DNA from: Candidatus Marispirochaeta associata
Lineage (GTDB): Bacteria; Spirochaetota; Spirochaetia; JC444; Marispirochaetaceae
Assembly: GCA_001749745.1 (NCBI GenBank)
Contig: JWTM01000418.1
Coordinates: forward strand, 186,001-250,000
Length of the DNA stretch: 64,000 nucleotides
Direction of reading: 5' to 3'
Part shown: piece after piece, positions 18,649 through 27,432 of the stretch
How the letters are laid out: every line of letters begins with the position of its first letter
How positions within the stretch are numbered: the stretch's first letter is position 1
The notes under the pieces: model-generated
The model's input: only the letters and a program-made list of their open reading frames with translations
The model's database searches: none
Told to the model about the DNA's origin: nothing
Position numbers and translations under genes: made by a program

Positions 18649-20145
18649 TCATGAGGTCAATGACTTCGACTTTCTACGCCTGTTTTTTATTTCCTTAAGA
18701 AAGCTAACTACCAGAAAAACAATAGTAGCGAGAATAATTAGGCCGGAGATAGGTCGATTGATAAAAGTCAACCAATTCCCGCGCGACAGCGACAAGGCAA
18801 TTGTTAGTTTATATTCCATAAGAGAACCAAGAATAATCGCAAGCGTCATTGGACCAATAGGAAACCTATTCTCTCGCATGATGTATCCAATAAGCCCGAA
18901 GATTATAGCAACACCTACATCGAAAAAGCTTCCCCGGAGAGCATAAGACCCAATGAGGCAAAATACGATAATGAATGGGTACAACAAACGACTAGGCACC
19001 TCAATGACCCGCACCAAGATCCGAATGAAGCACATACTGAGAACCAGGATTGCGATATATGAGATGATCATCGATGAGTATATGCCATACACAACATCTA
19101 AATTTTTTGAAAATAACTCAGGTCCTGGTCTAACCCCTTGAACCATGAGTGCTCCTAACAGGATCGCAGTGACAGCATCCCCCGGAATGCCCAAAGACAA
19201 GAGAGGAATCATCGCGCCGCCTGTAACCCCATTATTTGCAGCTTCTGGTCCGATTATACCTTCCTCTGTGCCACTGCCCATTAATTCCGGGTGTTTAGAT
19301 GTTCTTTGAGCCTCATTATATCCCATAAATGCAGCGGTTACAGCTCCCACGCCGGGTAAGGCACCTAAGAATGTACCAATAAAGGAGGACTTAATTGTCA
19401 AGAATGTCTTGCCTTTGAAGAACCGTATACTACCCACAATTCCATCAATGCTCTGCTTAACAGGTTTTGATTCTTGTGCGTGAACAATTCCATGGAGAAC
19501 TTCAGATATCGCAAATACCCCTATCATCACGGGAAGAAGCTCTATCCCGGACAACAGATTATCATTCCCGAAAACAAATCGTGGATAACCAGAATTAACC
19601 GTTAAGCCGGGCAGGGTGATTACAAGTCCCAAGAACATTGAGACAAATCCTTTGGTGGGATCGCCTTCCGACATCCCCACAACCATACTTAAACCCAGCA
19701 GGGTCAAAGCAAAGTACTCCTGTGGGCCGAACTTAAGTGCAGCCTTGGCCAGTACTCCAGATGTAAGAGCTAAAATTACTACACTAATGATACCGCCCAG
19801 TACGGAGGCATAGGAAGCAATCCCTAGCGCTTTACCGGCGAACCCTTTCTGAGCCATAGGGTAGCCATCATTAATAGTCGCAATCGCGGCAGGCGTACCT
19901 GGAGTTCGGATAAGGATCGCTGGGATCGATCCACTATATACAGCAGCGCAATAGAGCGCAATAAGAAAAGCCATCGCAGAATTCGTCGACATGTAGTATG
20001 TAAATGGAACAAAAATAGCGACACCCATTGTAGCAGTGAAGCCCGGCAGAGCCCCAACTATCATCCCTCCTGCTGCGCCTGCTATAATCATAAGAAAGTA
20101 GAGACTGTCAAAATTTCCTAATACAGCGTGGATCACATCGTGCAT
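18649..20145 (-). CDS. tctA: Tripartite tricarboxylate transporter, large membrane subunit
   Basis: 12-TM-scale permease, 498 residues, of the TTT family that imports carboxylates with an ion gradient. Family hallmarks are GALPGFTATMGVAIF near the N-terminus, SGSIPAILIRTPGTPA, GLPGLTVNSGYPRF-like loop and SLGIPGDAVTAILLGALM. Last gene of the rraA-tctC-tctB-tctA transcription unit, 14 bases after tctB. Base composition is visibly more AT-rich than the flanking genes, and the codon use differs (many ATA, AGA), supporting acquisition. The substrate is unknown. Confidence 0.9.
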   Translation of the reverse strand: MHDVIHAVLGNFDSLYFLMIIAGAAGGMIVGALPGFTATMGVAIFVPFTYYMSTNSAMAFLIALYCAAVYSGSIPAILIRTPGTPAAIATINDGYPMAQKGFAGKALGIASYASVLGGIISVVILALTSGVLAKAALKFGPQEYFALTLLGLSMVVGMSEGDPTKGFVSMFLGLVITLPGLTVNSGYPRFVFGNDNLLSGIELLPVMIGVFAISEVLHGIVHAQESKPVKQSIDGIVGSIRFFKGKTFLTIKSSFIGTFLGALPGVGAVTAAFMGYNEAQRTSKHPELMGSGTEEGIIGPEAANNGVTGGAMIPLLSLGIPGDAVTAILLGALMVQGVRPGPELFSKNLDVVYGIYSSMIISYIAILVLSMCFIRILVRVIEVPSRLLYPFIIVFCLIGSYALRGSFFDVGVAIIFGLIGYIMRENRFPIGPMTLAIILGSLMEYKLTIALSLSRGNWLTFINRPISGLIILATIVFLVVSFLKEIKNRRRKSKSLTS

Positions 20146-20159
20146 AGATAATTCCTATC

Positions 20160-20606
20160 TTAAAAAAATTGACCGTTCAGGGAAATCCCGAGTATTTGAA
20201 CAAATACTCCCCATATAATCCCACTTGCGGCGATCGCAACAATCACTGTCTTGATCCTGTTATGAAAATAAAAAAGTCGTTGATACAGTATAAAAAATAT
20301 GAACGTCCCCAGAGCCAACCCCAAATAGAATACAAATACCGCAAAAATGATTACGAGTCCTACCATCAGAATGATTGTTTGACTCTTTTTCTGCACACTA
20401 CTCTCCGATCCAGGCGCTCTCCTTTCGGCCTTCACATCCCGAAAAACTAGCAACAGACTTACGAACACTAATCCCGAAGCAACAATGATAGGAAAAAAAC
20501 CGGGCCCATACCGCCCCGTATGGCTTGGGAATTGCAAACTTGCAAGTATTATTATGATACCCAGCCCAGATAAGCCAATACCTACCCATCGATCGAATAC
20601 ACTCAT
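20160..20606 (-). CDS. tctB: Tripartite tricarboxylate transporter, small membrane subunit
   Basis: 148-residue four-helix membrane protein. Start MSVFDRWVGIGLSGLGIIIIL and the GRYGPGFFP motif are typical of TctB. Positioned between the binding protein and TctA, as in most TTT operons. Function: assembles with TctA; its precise mechanistic role in the family is not well defined. Confidence 0.85.
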   Translation of the reverse strand: MSVFDRWVGIGLSGLGIIIILASLQFPSHTGRYGPGFFPIIVASGLVFVSLLLVFRDVKAERRAPGSESSVQKKSQTIILMVGLVIIFAVFVFYLGLALGTFIFFILYQRLFYFHNRIKTVIVAIAASGIIWGVFVQILGISLNGQFF

Positions 20607-20660
20607 GAAAGCCCCTCACCGATAGTATTGCGGGTGGATTGCTCCACCCGCAAAAGCTAA

Positions 20661-21629
20661 CTAGTCTTTGTACTTTTCAATAACAGGTTTGAATATAGCC
20701 ACCTGCTTCTCAATATCTTCCTGCATCTCTACGGACCCCAGGTAGGCACGCCCGAAGCCATACTGCGCCATGAAATCAACAACATCCTGATCGTTAAAGG
20801 CCTGGGTAAATATCCTTTCGAGCTCGGAGACGACATCATCAGATGTAGCCGCCGGAACCATCAATGCCCTCCAGGGACCTATTACGATATCATATCCAGC
20901 CTCGGTCATAGTTGGAATATCTGAAAACGATTCAAGACGCTCTTCCGAAGCAATCCCCAAAATTCTTACTGCACCGTTTTCCAAGTGACTTGATACTTCA
21001 GCAGGAGTGACGGTAATAGCATCAATATGTCCTCCGAGTAGATTCTGAATCTGATCTGCTGCACCCGCTTGCGCAACAACCTTGTTAAACTTCGCTCCAC
21101 TGTATTCCTCAAGAAGAGTTGTAGCCAACCAGAAATTTGTTGGAAAGGAACTGGTCATAACATCAAGCTTGCCCGGATTTTTTCGCCCAAACTCAACCAT
21201 TTCTTCAATAGTTGAGAATGGAGAATCAGCGCGCACAACAATAGAAGCCGGATCAAAATTCACTCGAATAATCGGCCTCAGATCAGATGTCTCAAACGAC
21301 GCAAGTCCTGCTTGCGGAAGAAGGGCCACCTCGATCGTTGCCATTGATACCGTATATCCGTCCGGCTTAGCCGTTGCAACGGCAGCCATTCCAACGGCTC
21401 CACCTCCCCCTGTCTTATTCTCTACAATTACGATCTCATCCATGTACTTCTCAGCCGTCTTTGCCAGTATTCGCGACAACGCATCGGTCCCACCCCCAGG
21501 GGAATACGGACAAACAATCGTAATCTTCTCTTGCGGAAAGCTTGCCAACTCCTCTTCATTGGCCCCATTTGCAACTACAACCATGGAAAAGAGACACAGC
21601 AAAGACCACAACACAATAAATTTCTTCAC
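20661..21629 (-). CDS. tctC: Tripartite tricarboxylate transporter, periplasmic binding protein
   Basis: Extracytoplasmic receptor, 322 residues with a signal peptide (KKFIVLWSLLCLFSMVVVANG). TTT receptor motifs: ITIVCPYSPGGGTDALSR near the N-terminus and VENKTGGGGAVGMAAVA, the carboxylate-binding loop. GTG 21629 is chosen because GGAGG lies seven bases before it; the longer frame has no ribosome site. Located between the RraA-like gene and tctB. Confidence 0.9.
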   Translation of the reverse strand: MKKFIVLWSLLCLFSMVVVANGANEEELASFPQEKITIVCPYSPGGGTDALSRILAKTAEKYMDEIVIVENKTGGGGAVGMAAVATAKPDGYTVSMATIEVALLPQAGLASFETSDLRPIIRVNFDPASIVVRADSPFSTIEEMVEFGRKNPGKLDVMTSSFPTNFWLATTLLEEYSGAKFNKVVAQAGAADQIQNLLGGHIDAITVTPAEVSSHLENGAVRILGIASEERLESFSDIPTMTEAGYDIVIGPWRALMVPAATSDDVVSELERIFTQAFNDQDVVDFMAQYGFGRAYLGSVEMQEDIEKQVAIFKPVIEKYKD

Positions 21630-21646
21630 ACAACACCTCCAAAGAA

Positions 21647-22324
21647 TCACATAATTCCATATCGAGAGAATGCCTCAGCTGCTGACATGCCCTCGAGTAT
21701 AGCCTTTCGAACAGTTTTCTCTCCACGAGCCTTATCAAGCGCCCGTGATATCACTTCCTTTTCTGTTTCTTGCGGTAGAATTAAAACACCATCGCAATCA
21801 CCAATAATCAAGTCACCATTGCGTATCCGAACACCATTGATCTCAATCGGGACACGATAATCGAGGACAATCCCCCGCCCCCTTTGATCTTGGGCATAAC
21901 TACCAAGTCCAAAAATCGGAAGCTTCGTTTCTCGGATCCCCCTCAGGTCTCGGATCCGACTATCCGTTACCGCCCCTCGAGCTCCATTTACTGATAGCGC
22001 TGTTGCCATGATCTCCCCTATCGTAGCGTAGCAGGAGTTTGCTCCCGCACAGATATAGACCTCACCCTTCTTCAGGTCATCTATCGCGTCAAGCATTTTA
22101 CCAAACGGACCGTGGGCTGATAATTCAGAGAAAACATTGACTTCCAACACGGGCATAGCTCTACCGACCATCACCTCTGAGAGGCCCTTTGCTGTCAACG
22201 ATTGTATGCTTGGATTCAAAAATTGATTATGCATACCTAGTTCATCACAGATATCTCCAATAACAGCCGTGTATAGCTCGTTCACTACCAGTTTGTATAA
22301 TTCAGAATCACAGTTCCACTCCAT
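21647..22324 (-). CDS. RraA-like protein / 4-hydroxy-4-methyl-2-oxoglutarate aldolase family
   Basis: 225 residues of the RraA fold. The family core is GEIMATALSVNGARGAVTD followed by SRIRDLRGI, with the Arg and Asp that bind metal and pyruvate in the HMG/CHA aldolases, and GDLIIGDCDGVLILP near the end. With a carboxylate transporter and an IclR regulator, an aldolase acting on a branched oxo-acid is more likely than RNase E regulation. GGGGG precedes the ATG. First gene of the island operon, divergent from the IclR gene. Confidence 0.78.
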   Translation of the reverse strand: MEWNCDSELYKLVVNELYTAVIGDICDELGMHNQFLNPSIQSLTAKGLSEVMVGRAMPVLEVNVFSELSAHGPFGKMLDAIDDLKKGEVYICAGANSCYATIGEIMATALSVNGARGAVTDSRIRDLRGIRETKLPIFGLGSYAQDQRGRGIVLDYRVPIEINGVRIRNGDLIIGDCDGVLILPQETEKEVISRALDKARGEKTVRKAILEGMSAAEAFSRYGIM

Positions 22325-22352
22325 AGATTCCCCCGCTAAAATATATAAATAT

Positions 22353-22445
22353 CATATTTGGTCTTTGTATGTTATGTCAAGGATTATTTTAGACTATATT
22401 TGGTTATTTTATACATTTATCATTTATATTGTCCATATATGGTCA
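22353..22445. promoter_or_regulatory. Three TATWTGGT-type boxes between rraA-tct and the IclR gene
   Basis: AT-rich divergent spacer with CATATTTGGTC (22353-22363), CTATATTTGGTTA (22394-22406) and CCATATATGGTCA (22433-22445); the last contains the palindrome CCATATATGG. They are the best candidates for the IclR regulator's operator. Confidence 0.4.
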
Positions 22446-22521
22446 TTTATCATTCTTCTGAGCTTGTGTTTTCTACCGATGTAGGTTAATCTTGGCTTAC
22501 TTTGTAGATAAAGAGAGATGT

Positions 22522-23352
22522 ATGGAAAAAAAATCTTCTTCTGGCTCTTCGCCTGCTGTCATGCGAATAGATAAAATACTCACTTTCCTTGCATCACAAA
22601 GTGAAGGTTCTTCACTATCCACGATTTGCAAAACCCTGGGGTTACCTCGTAGTTCAGCTTCTCGTCTTGTAGATGGACTCGCGGCACATGATTACATAAC
22701 TCTCCTCGAATCAAGAAAGGTATATGTCCTCGGCTCAAAAATCTCTGTCCTCTCCACAGCGATGCAAAAGCAATTAGATCTTGGTTCTATTGCTGCCCCT
22801 TTTATGTGGAATGTTTGTAGAGCCCTGGACGAGACCGTAAAACTCAATATCGTGCATGAGAGCCAGACTTTAGTGAAGTCAGTAGCAGAAAGTGAGCGCG
22901 ATTTTCGAATCCATGTATCCGAAGGAACTATCACACCTTTATATTGTGGGGCGGCAAACAAGATTCTTCTTACTTTTGCCCCGCAAGAAACACAACAGAT
23001 GGTTTTTGCAATGAAAAAGGAGCAATTTACTCCGACCACTCTCATAAAGCAGGAACAACTTGTCTTAGCGATGGATAAGATTAGGAAGGTAGGATTCGGA
23101 TTTGATAACCGTGAGTATGTAGACGGAGTATGTGCAGTCGGTGTTCCCGTATTCTCAGCCAATGATACGGTGAGCTCGGCACTCAGCATTGCCTTCATTG
23201 ATACCCCCGCTAATCAAGCTAAGAACAAAGAGCGAATTGAATTGCTAATGGAGGCAGCTCGAGAAATTTCCAAGAAAATGGGCGGAGTTTATCCATATAC
23301 TCTTAACAGAGAAATCGAACACGATATCGATTATTTCAGGAACATTGGATAG
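22522..23352 (+). CDS. IclR-family transcriptional regulator
   Basis: 276 residues. N-terminal winged helix (VMRIDKILTFLASQSEGSSLSTICKTLGLPRSSASRLVDGL region) followed by the IclR effector domain: SEGTITPLYCGAANKILL and VDGVCAVGVPVFSANDTVSSALSI. ATG 22522 is preferred because the earlier TTG (22492) has no ribosome site, though the AAAGAGAG before 22522 is modest. Divergent from rraA-tctCBA, which it presumably controls in response to the transported acid. AT-rich like the rest of the island; its stop is about 50 bases before the truncated UDPGP fragment. Confidence 0.87.
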   Translation: MEKKSSSGSSPAVMRIDKILTFLASQSEGSSLSTICKTLGLPRSSASRLVDGLAAHDYITLLESRKVYVLGSKISVLSTAMQKQLDLGSIAAPFMWNVCRALDETVKLNIVHESQTLVKSVAESERDFRIHVSEGTITPLYCGAANKILLTFAPQETQQMVFAMKKEQFTPTTLIKQEQLVLAMDKIRKVGFGFDNREYVDGVCAVGVPVFSANDTVSSALSIAFIDTPANQAKNKERIELLMEAAREISKKMGGVYPYTLNREIEHDIDYFRNIG

Positions 23353-23402
23353 AATATTCTATTATTCATTAAATAGCGAGTTATCTAGTACTTCCGCAAA
23401 AA

Positions 23403-23749
23403 CCGGGCGCTACTCCCAGGCCGAACAGGTTACCTGGGAGGTGATCGGCATGCTCGAGAACTCCTTCGTCTTCGGCGTCGACAAGTACGAACGTTTCATC
23501 GCCGCCAAGCTGCTTTTGGAAAGCTTCCTGGCCAACGGCCTCTGCCTCGATCATCCCGACTTTGCGCGGGACGACGATCCGGCGAAGGATCTGCACACAG
23601 TGGGAACGAAGCTCAACCGCGGCCTGGAGAAGCCCTTCCGCGAGGAGTACGGCCTCAAACTCGAGAACGGACGCTGGACGCCCAAGAGCCTCGAGGAGCT
23701 GCGCACCGAGGCGCGGCAGCTGGGAAAGATTCTGGGAGTCATCGAGTGA
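23403..23749 (+). pseudogene. 3' fragment of a second UDP-glucose pyrophosphorylase gene
   Basis: Encodes the last 114 residues of the UDPGP enzyme ([15 protein letters not shown]... to LGVIE), aligned without gaps to the intact gene at 16636-18210 but with about a quarter of residues changed. No UDPGP coding sequence precedes it: AT-rich DNA from the island runs straight into it at about 23400. It is therefore a truncated remnant left by recombination or insertion. An open frame extends a little upstream, but those residues do not belong to the family. Confidence 0.85.
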
Positions 23750-24104
23750 GCGTCGACCGCGAAACCGGAAGCATCCTCGACCTCGATTTCGACAAGGGAG
23801 GCGGCCTGGTCAGCGCCGTGGCCCAGGATATCATCTCCGGCGAGGTGCTGATGGTCGCCTTCATGAACCGCGAGGCCTTCGAGAAGACCCTCTCCACCGG
23901 CTACGCCCACTACTACAGCCGAAGCCGCGACTCACTCTGGAAGAAGGGCGAAACATCCGGCCATCTGCAGAAGGTGGCCGACCTCCGGGTCGACTGCGAC
24001 CAGGACTGCGTGCTGATGCTGGTGGAACAGACCGGCGCCGCCTGCCATACCGGCAAGAAGAGCTGCTTTTACCGGCGGGTGAACGGGGGGAAGCTTCAGG
24101 AGGT
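23403..24104 (+). repeat. Direct repeat, copy B (UDPGP 3' fragment plus hisI)
   Basis: Partner of 17864-18565, same orientation. 23800-24104 is identical to 18261-18565. The two copies bracket the TctABC island, so recombination between them would delete about 5.5 kb. Confidence 0.9.
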
Positions 24105-24108
24105 CTGA
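23746..24108 (+). CDS. hisI: Phosphoribosyl-AMP cyclohydrolase, copy B
   Basis: 120-residue second HisI, identical to copy A from GGLVSAVAQ to the C-terminus, including VDCDQDC and [11 protein letters not shown], but with a different N-terminus ([15 protein letters not shown]). GTG overlaps the stop of the truncated UDPGP fragment, the same junction as in copy A. Both copies look functional. The 3' end overlaps the stop of the convergent beta-lactamase-family gene by 13 bases. Confidence 0.88.
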   Translation: MSVDRETGSILDLDFDKGGGLVSAVAQDIISGEVLMVAFMNREAFEKTLSTGYAHYYSRSRDSLWKKGETSGHLQKVADLRVDCDQDCVLMLVEQTGAACHTGKKSCFYRRVNGGKLQEV

Positions 24109-25592
24109 TCTCTGGTCGCTGCGGCTACCGTCCCCCCTATGAGCAGTACCGCCCCCAGCGTAAGCAGAGCCCCAGCGAGCCACGGGATCGCTGTCGGAAA
24201 GATCGAGGTCTCGAACACATAGGGTAGCGACGCCCGCCATGCGACCAGCGCGATAAGGGCTGCGCCTCCCGCCGCCTGCAGAAGGCGTCTGGTTCGATCC
24301 CGCCTGTCCGATGAACGGAGCGCGGCGATACGGCCTCCGCTTCGCAGCTCCCCGACGCTTCTCACCAACAGAATAAACGCGGAACCGTAGAGCAGCAGAA
24401 TCGCACCCCACAAAATCCGGGTCGCGGGCAGAATGACGCCGAATCCCGGAGCTCCGTGCCCCGTCCACTCCCCCCAGGCGGTTAGAAGCTCGGCCAAAAG
24501 GGGCCAACTGCGCTGACTGTTGGTTAGAATAACGATCCCTTCGCCCGTTTCGGGAAGCAGATGAAAGTGGGTCATCCAGCCGTGGCCCTGCCCTCCGTGC
24601 CAAACGGCGCGACTCCCGTCGGGAAGCGTCTCGATAAAATGGCCGTAGCCGTAGGAGTCGGCGACAAAGCCGAAGAGTCCCGGGATCTCGACCCGCGGCC
24701 GATAGATAGCCTTCAGGCTCTCCCGCGTCAAGACACCGGCCGGTTCGGTTTCCCCGGCAAGGCTTCCGGCGGCGACGAAACGGCACAGATCGGGCAGGGT
24801 CGAAAAGAGCCCCCCCGAGGGCATCGCGGCATATTGGTAGGGAGCGACCGGGGTTCCGTCGCTCTCGTAAGCCGTCGCAATGCGATCAATGTATTCCTCG
24901 CGCCAGGCAAAGGAGGAGTCGTCCATTCCCAGCGGGGCCAGCACCGCCTGCTCCATGTAGGCATCGAAGGTCCGCGCGCCGTCCTCCTCTTCCGCGAGGA
25001 TATCCTCGACCAAAAGCTGCAACAAATTATAGCCGGCGTCGGAGTAGATGAAGCTCTCTCCGGGATTCGCTATCGCCACCGCCTCGGCGGTGAGGAAGGA
25101 TTCAAGTTGCGGAAGCACCTCTCCCGGGGCATACTCGACCGCGGGTCCGATGGTTCCCAGCGGCAGTCCGGCGCTGTTACTGAGAATATCTCCGGTGGTG
25201 ATTGAGGCGGTATCGTACTCCGACGGCGGGAAGCTCCACTTCCTGAACAAAGAGTCGACGGGTCGGTCGAGATCGAGTTCCCCCTCCTCGACCAGCCGCA
25301 TCACCCCCCGGACGGTTGCCGATTTTGAGATGGATTCGGCCCGAAAGACGGTATCGACGGCCATCGGCCGTCGTGCGGCCAGGTCGGCCAAACCGTAGGC
25401 CCGGAAGACCGTCGGCTCGTCGGGTCCGATTATGCCGACGACTGCTCCGGGGACCCGGTAGCGCTCGAGCAACACCGGTACGCGCTGATCCAGAAAGGCC
25501 GCAAAATCCTCCGAGCCTTCCCCGGGGGAGATCTCCGGCCTACATGCGATCAGGAGTAAAGCCGGCAGTACAAAGAGCGCCAGAGTCTTCAT
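24096..25592 (-). CDS. Serine beta-lactamase-family lipoprotein with C-terminal membrane helices
   Basis: 498 residues. The signal peptide ends in lipobox LLIAC (Cys 17), so it is a probable lipoprotein. The class C beta-lactamase/D-Ala-D-Ala carboxypeptidase fold shows SISKS (SxxK nucleophile, about residue 89) and YSDAGYN (YxN), with HGGQGHG as the third motif. About 100 C-terminal residues hold three hydrophobic segments. Family members act as esterases, peptidases or D-amino-acid amidases; resistance need not be implied. The last codons lie inside the hisI repeat. Confidence 0.8.
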   Translation of the reverse strand: MKTLALFVLPALLLIACRPEISPGEGSEDFAAFLDQRVPVLLERYRVPGAVVGIIGPDEPTVFRAYGLADLAARRPMAVDTVFRAESISKSATVRGVMRLVEEGELDLDRPVDSLFRKWSFPPSEYDTASITTGDILSNSAGLPLGTIGPAVEYAPGEVLPQLESFLTAEAVAIANPGESFIYSDAGYNLLQLLVEDILAEEEDGARTFDAYMEQAVLAPLGMDDSSFAWREEYIDRIATAYESDGTPVAPYQYAAMPSGGLFSTLPDLCRFVAAGSLAGETEPAGVLTRESLKAIYRPRVEIPGLFGFVADSYGYGHFIETLPDGSRAVWHGGQGHGWMTHFHLLPETGEGIVILTNSQRSWPLLAELLTAWGEWTGHGAPGFGVILPATRILWGAILLLYGSAFILLVRSVGELRSGGRIAALRSSDRRDRTRRLLQAAGGAALIALVAWRASLPYVFETSIFPTAIPWLAGALLTLGAVLLIGGTVAAATRDQTS

Positions 25593-25643
25593 ACTGCCGA
25601 TTCTTCCTTGAAGAGACCGAATTAGTCAATCATTGCCAAGGAA

Positions 25644-26570
25644 TCAGTACCCCAGACTCTTCAGAACATCCTTATAGGTATCCGCGGAAGTCTTCAGGGC
25701 CGAGGACTCCGCATCGGTTAGCTTCAGCTCGACCACCTTCTCTACCCCGCCGGCGCCGAGCATGACAGGCACCCCGATGCAGAGATCGTCGAGGCCGTAC
25801 TCGCCCTCGAGCAGGGTCGAGGCGGGAAGCAGCTTCTTCTCGTCCAAGAGGATCGCCTTGGCCATCTCTACCGAGGAGGCCGCAGGCGCGTAATAGGCCG
25901 AACCGGTCTTCAAGAGGGAAACAATCTCGCCCCCGCCCTTGCGGGTCCGTTCGACAATGGCTTCAAGCCTGTCGGCGGGGATCAGGTCGCCCACGGGGAT
26001 ACCGGCTACGGTGGTGTAGCGGGTCAGAGGCACCATGGTGTCGCCGTGGCCGCCTAAAACCATGGCCTGGGTGTCGGTCATGGCGACGCCTAACTCCATG
26101 GCGATAAAGCTCCGGAAGCGGATCGAGTCGAGCACGCCCGCCTGGCCGACGACCTGGTTCTTGGGGAAGCCGGTTACCTTGAGGGCGTGGTAGGTCATGA
26201 TATCCAGGGGATTGGAGACGACGATCACGTAGGCGTCGGGAGCGTATTTGGCGATATTCTCGGCCACGCTGCCCATAATCTTGGCGTTGGTGCTGATCAG
26301 GTCTTCTCTGGACATGCCGGGCTTGCGGGGAATGCCGGCGGTGACGATGACCGCATTGGCGCCGGCGATATCGGCATAGTCGTTGCTGCCGACGATGCTG
26401 CAGTTGTAGCCGCGGATGGGACCGGCTTCGGTCATGTCGAGGGCGCGCCCCTGAGGCATCCCCTCTACGATGTCGACCAGGACGACGTCGGCCAGGTTGG
26501 CCTCGGCTACATACTGGGCGGCGGTGGCGCCGACATTACCGGCTCCGATACAGGCAATCTTCTTTTCCAT
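25644..26570 (-). CDS. mdh: Malate dehydrogenase, copy 1
   Basis: NAD-dependent malate/oxaloacetate dehydrogenase, 308 residues. Rossmann CIGAGNVGATAA at the N-terminus; GIPRKPGMSREDL carries the Arg that marks MDH rather than LDH (which has Gln there); VVSNPLDIMTYH and the catalytic HGDTMVPL follow. ATG 26570 has GGAGGAAAG directly upstream. Twenty bases downstream of the SGNH lipoprotein gene. Nearly identical to copy 2 at 38116-39042 (offset 12472), including a 353-bp identical core. Confidence 0.92.
   Translation of the reverse strand: MEKKIACIGAGNVGATAAQYVAEANLADVVLVDIVEGMPQGRALDMTEAGPIRGYNCSIVGSNDYADIAGANAVIVTAGIPRKPGMSREDLISTNAKIMGSVAENIAKYAPDAYVIVVSNPLDIMTYHALKVTGFPKNQVVGQAGVLDSIRFRSFIAMELGVAMTDTQAMVLGGHGDTMVPLTRYTTVAGIPVGDLIPADRLEAIVERTRKGGGEIVSLLKTGSAYYAPAASSVEMAKAILLDEKKLLPASTLLEGEYGLDDLCIGVPVMLGAGGVEKVVELKLTDAESSALKTSADTYKDVLKSLGY
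25644..26570 (-). repeat. Direct repeat: mdh copy 1
   Basis: Collinear with 38116-39042. Bases 25894-26246 are identical to 38366-38718; toward the gene's 3' end (25644-25760) the copies differ at many synonymous and some coding positions. Confidence 0.9.
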
Positions 26571-26589
26571 CTTTCCTCCGATCAAGTTT

Positions 26590-27357
26590 CTATTCAGCAA
26601 TCATCCTGGAGATGAAGCTATCTATGACTTTTTTTTCGTCCAGAGATACTCCCCAGGGTAAATACTGAACATCTTCCGGATCTATCTCAAGAAGATAGCC
26701 TGTCAGCACGACGGCGGTTAAGTAACTCCCTTGAGGCGTCGGGTGGGCGCCATCATGCCTATAGAGGGCAACCTCGGGATGGGCGCGGTGAAACTCCAGC
26801 CAGATCGATCCTACCGGGATGAGCCGGGCGCCGCAGCGATCGGCAGCTTCAGCATATGCTGCATGTAAAGCCTCCTGCATTGCCGTCGGGTTCCCGCCCG
26901 ACCAGGGATATTCGTATTCCGACTCCCCCGCCCTGCGGGCCCAGGTTTCGTAAAAATAGACTTCCGCGCCGGCGGATTTTGCTATGGCGGCCAACCCCTC
27001 GGCAGCGTTGAGGAATCCGTTATAATTCTTCAGCGGTTCCAGGCTCTGCCCCTGTAGGACGACGATATCCCACTCCCCGGTTTGAAGCGCAGCCGTTATT
27101 TCAGGATTCTCCAGGTGCTCCCGCAGATCTGCTCCGCCGGCCGTTATGGCGCTAATCTCCGGAAGAGGTTTACGCCGTTGCTCCAACGCCCTCTCGCCTA
27201 TTTGCCTCGGCACATCATTATAGTAGGTATAGCTGTTACCAATGAAGAGAACCCGCTCGGATTCCGCATCTACCAGGCTGGTGCATCCGGGCAGGTAGAA
27301 GCTAAATACGACTAGAAGCGAAATGCACCTGAGTAAGCACAAACAATACCTTCTCAT
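26590..27357 (-). CDS. SGNH/GDSL-hydrolase-type lipoprotein
   Basis: 255 residues. The signal sequence ends in the lipobox LPGC, so it is probably membrane anchored. SGNH landmarks: FIGNSYTYYND (block I Ser), IVVLQGQSLEP and the C-terminal DGAHPTPQGSYL (block V Asp/His). The family contains esterases and acetyl-hydrolases acting on carbohydrates or lipids. ATG 27357 with AAGG eight bases upstream is chosen over the GTG at 27366. Separated from oppA upstream by a terminator. Confidence 0.75.
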   Translation of the reverse strand: MRRYCLCLLRCISLLVVFSFYLPGCTSLVDAESERVLFIGNSYTYYNDVPRQIGERALEQRRKPLPEISAITAGGADLREHLENPEITAALQTGEWDIVVLQGQSLEPLKNYNGFLNAAEGLAAIAKSAGAEVYFYETWARRAGESEYEYPWSGGNPTAMQEALHAAYAEAADRCGARLIPVGSIWLEFHRAHPEVALYRHDGAHPTPQGSYLTAVVLTGYLLEIDPEDVQYLPWGVSLDEKKVIDSFISRMIAE

Positions 27358-27392
27358 ATGCAGCACCTTCCCGCAGATGATGTCGAAAAATA

Positions 27393-27421
27393 GAACGGGT
27401 CTCCTTTGCGAAGACCCGTTC
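27393..27421 (-). terminator. Rho-independent terminator after oppA
   Basis: Stem GAACGGGTC / GACCCGTTC (27393-27401, 27413-27421); on the minus strand it is followed by TATTTTT. It closes the opp operon. Confidence 0.8.
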
Positions 27422-27432
27422 CTGGATATAGC

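Noticed and set aside
23345..23402. Upstream extension of the truncated UDPGP fragment as a new gene start
   Set aside because: The frame opens in AT-rich island DNA with no family similarity and no ribosome site; the fragment is better read as a remnant.
25600..25647. TTCCTTG / CAAGGAA inverted repeat downstream of mdh copy 1 as a terminator
   Set aside because: Seven-bp arms with a loop of over 30 bases and no T run; too weak to call.
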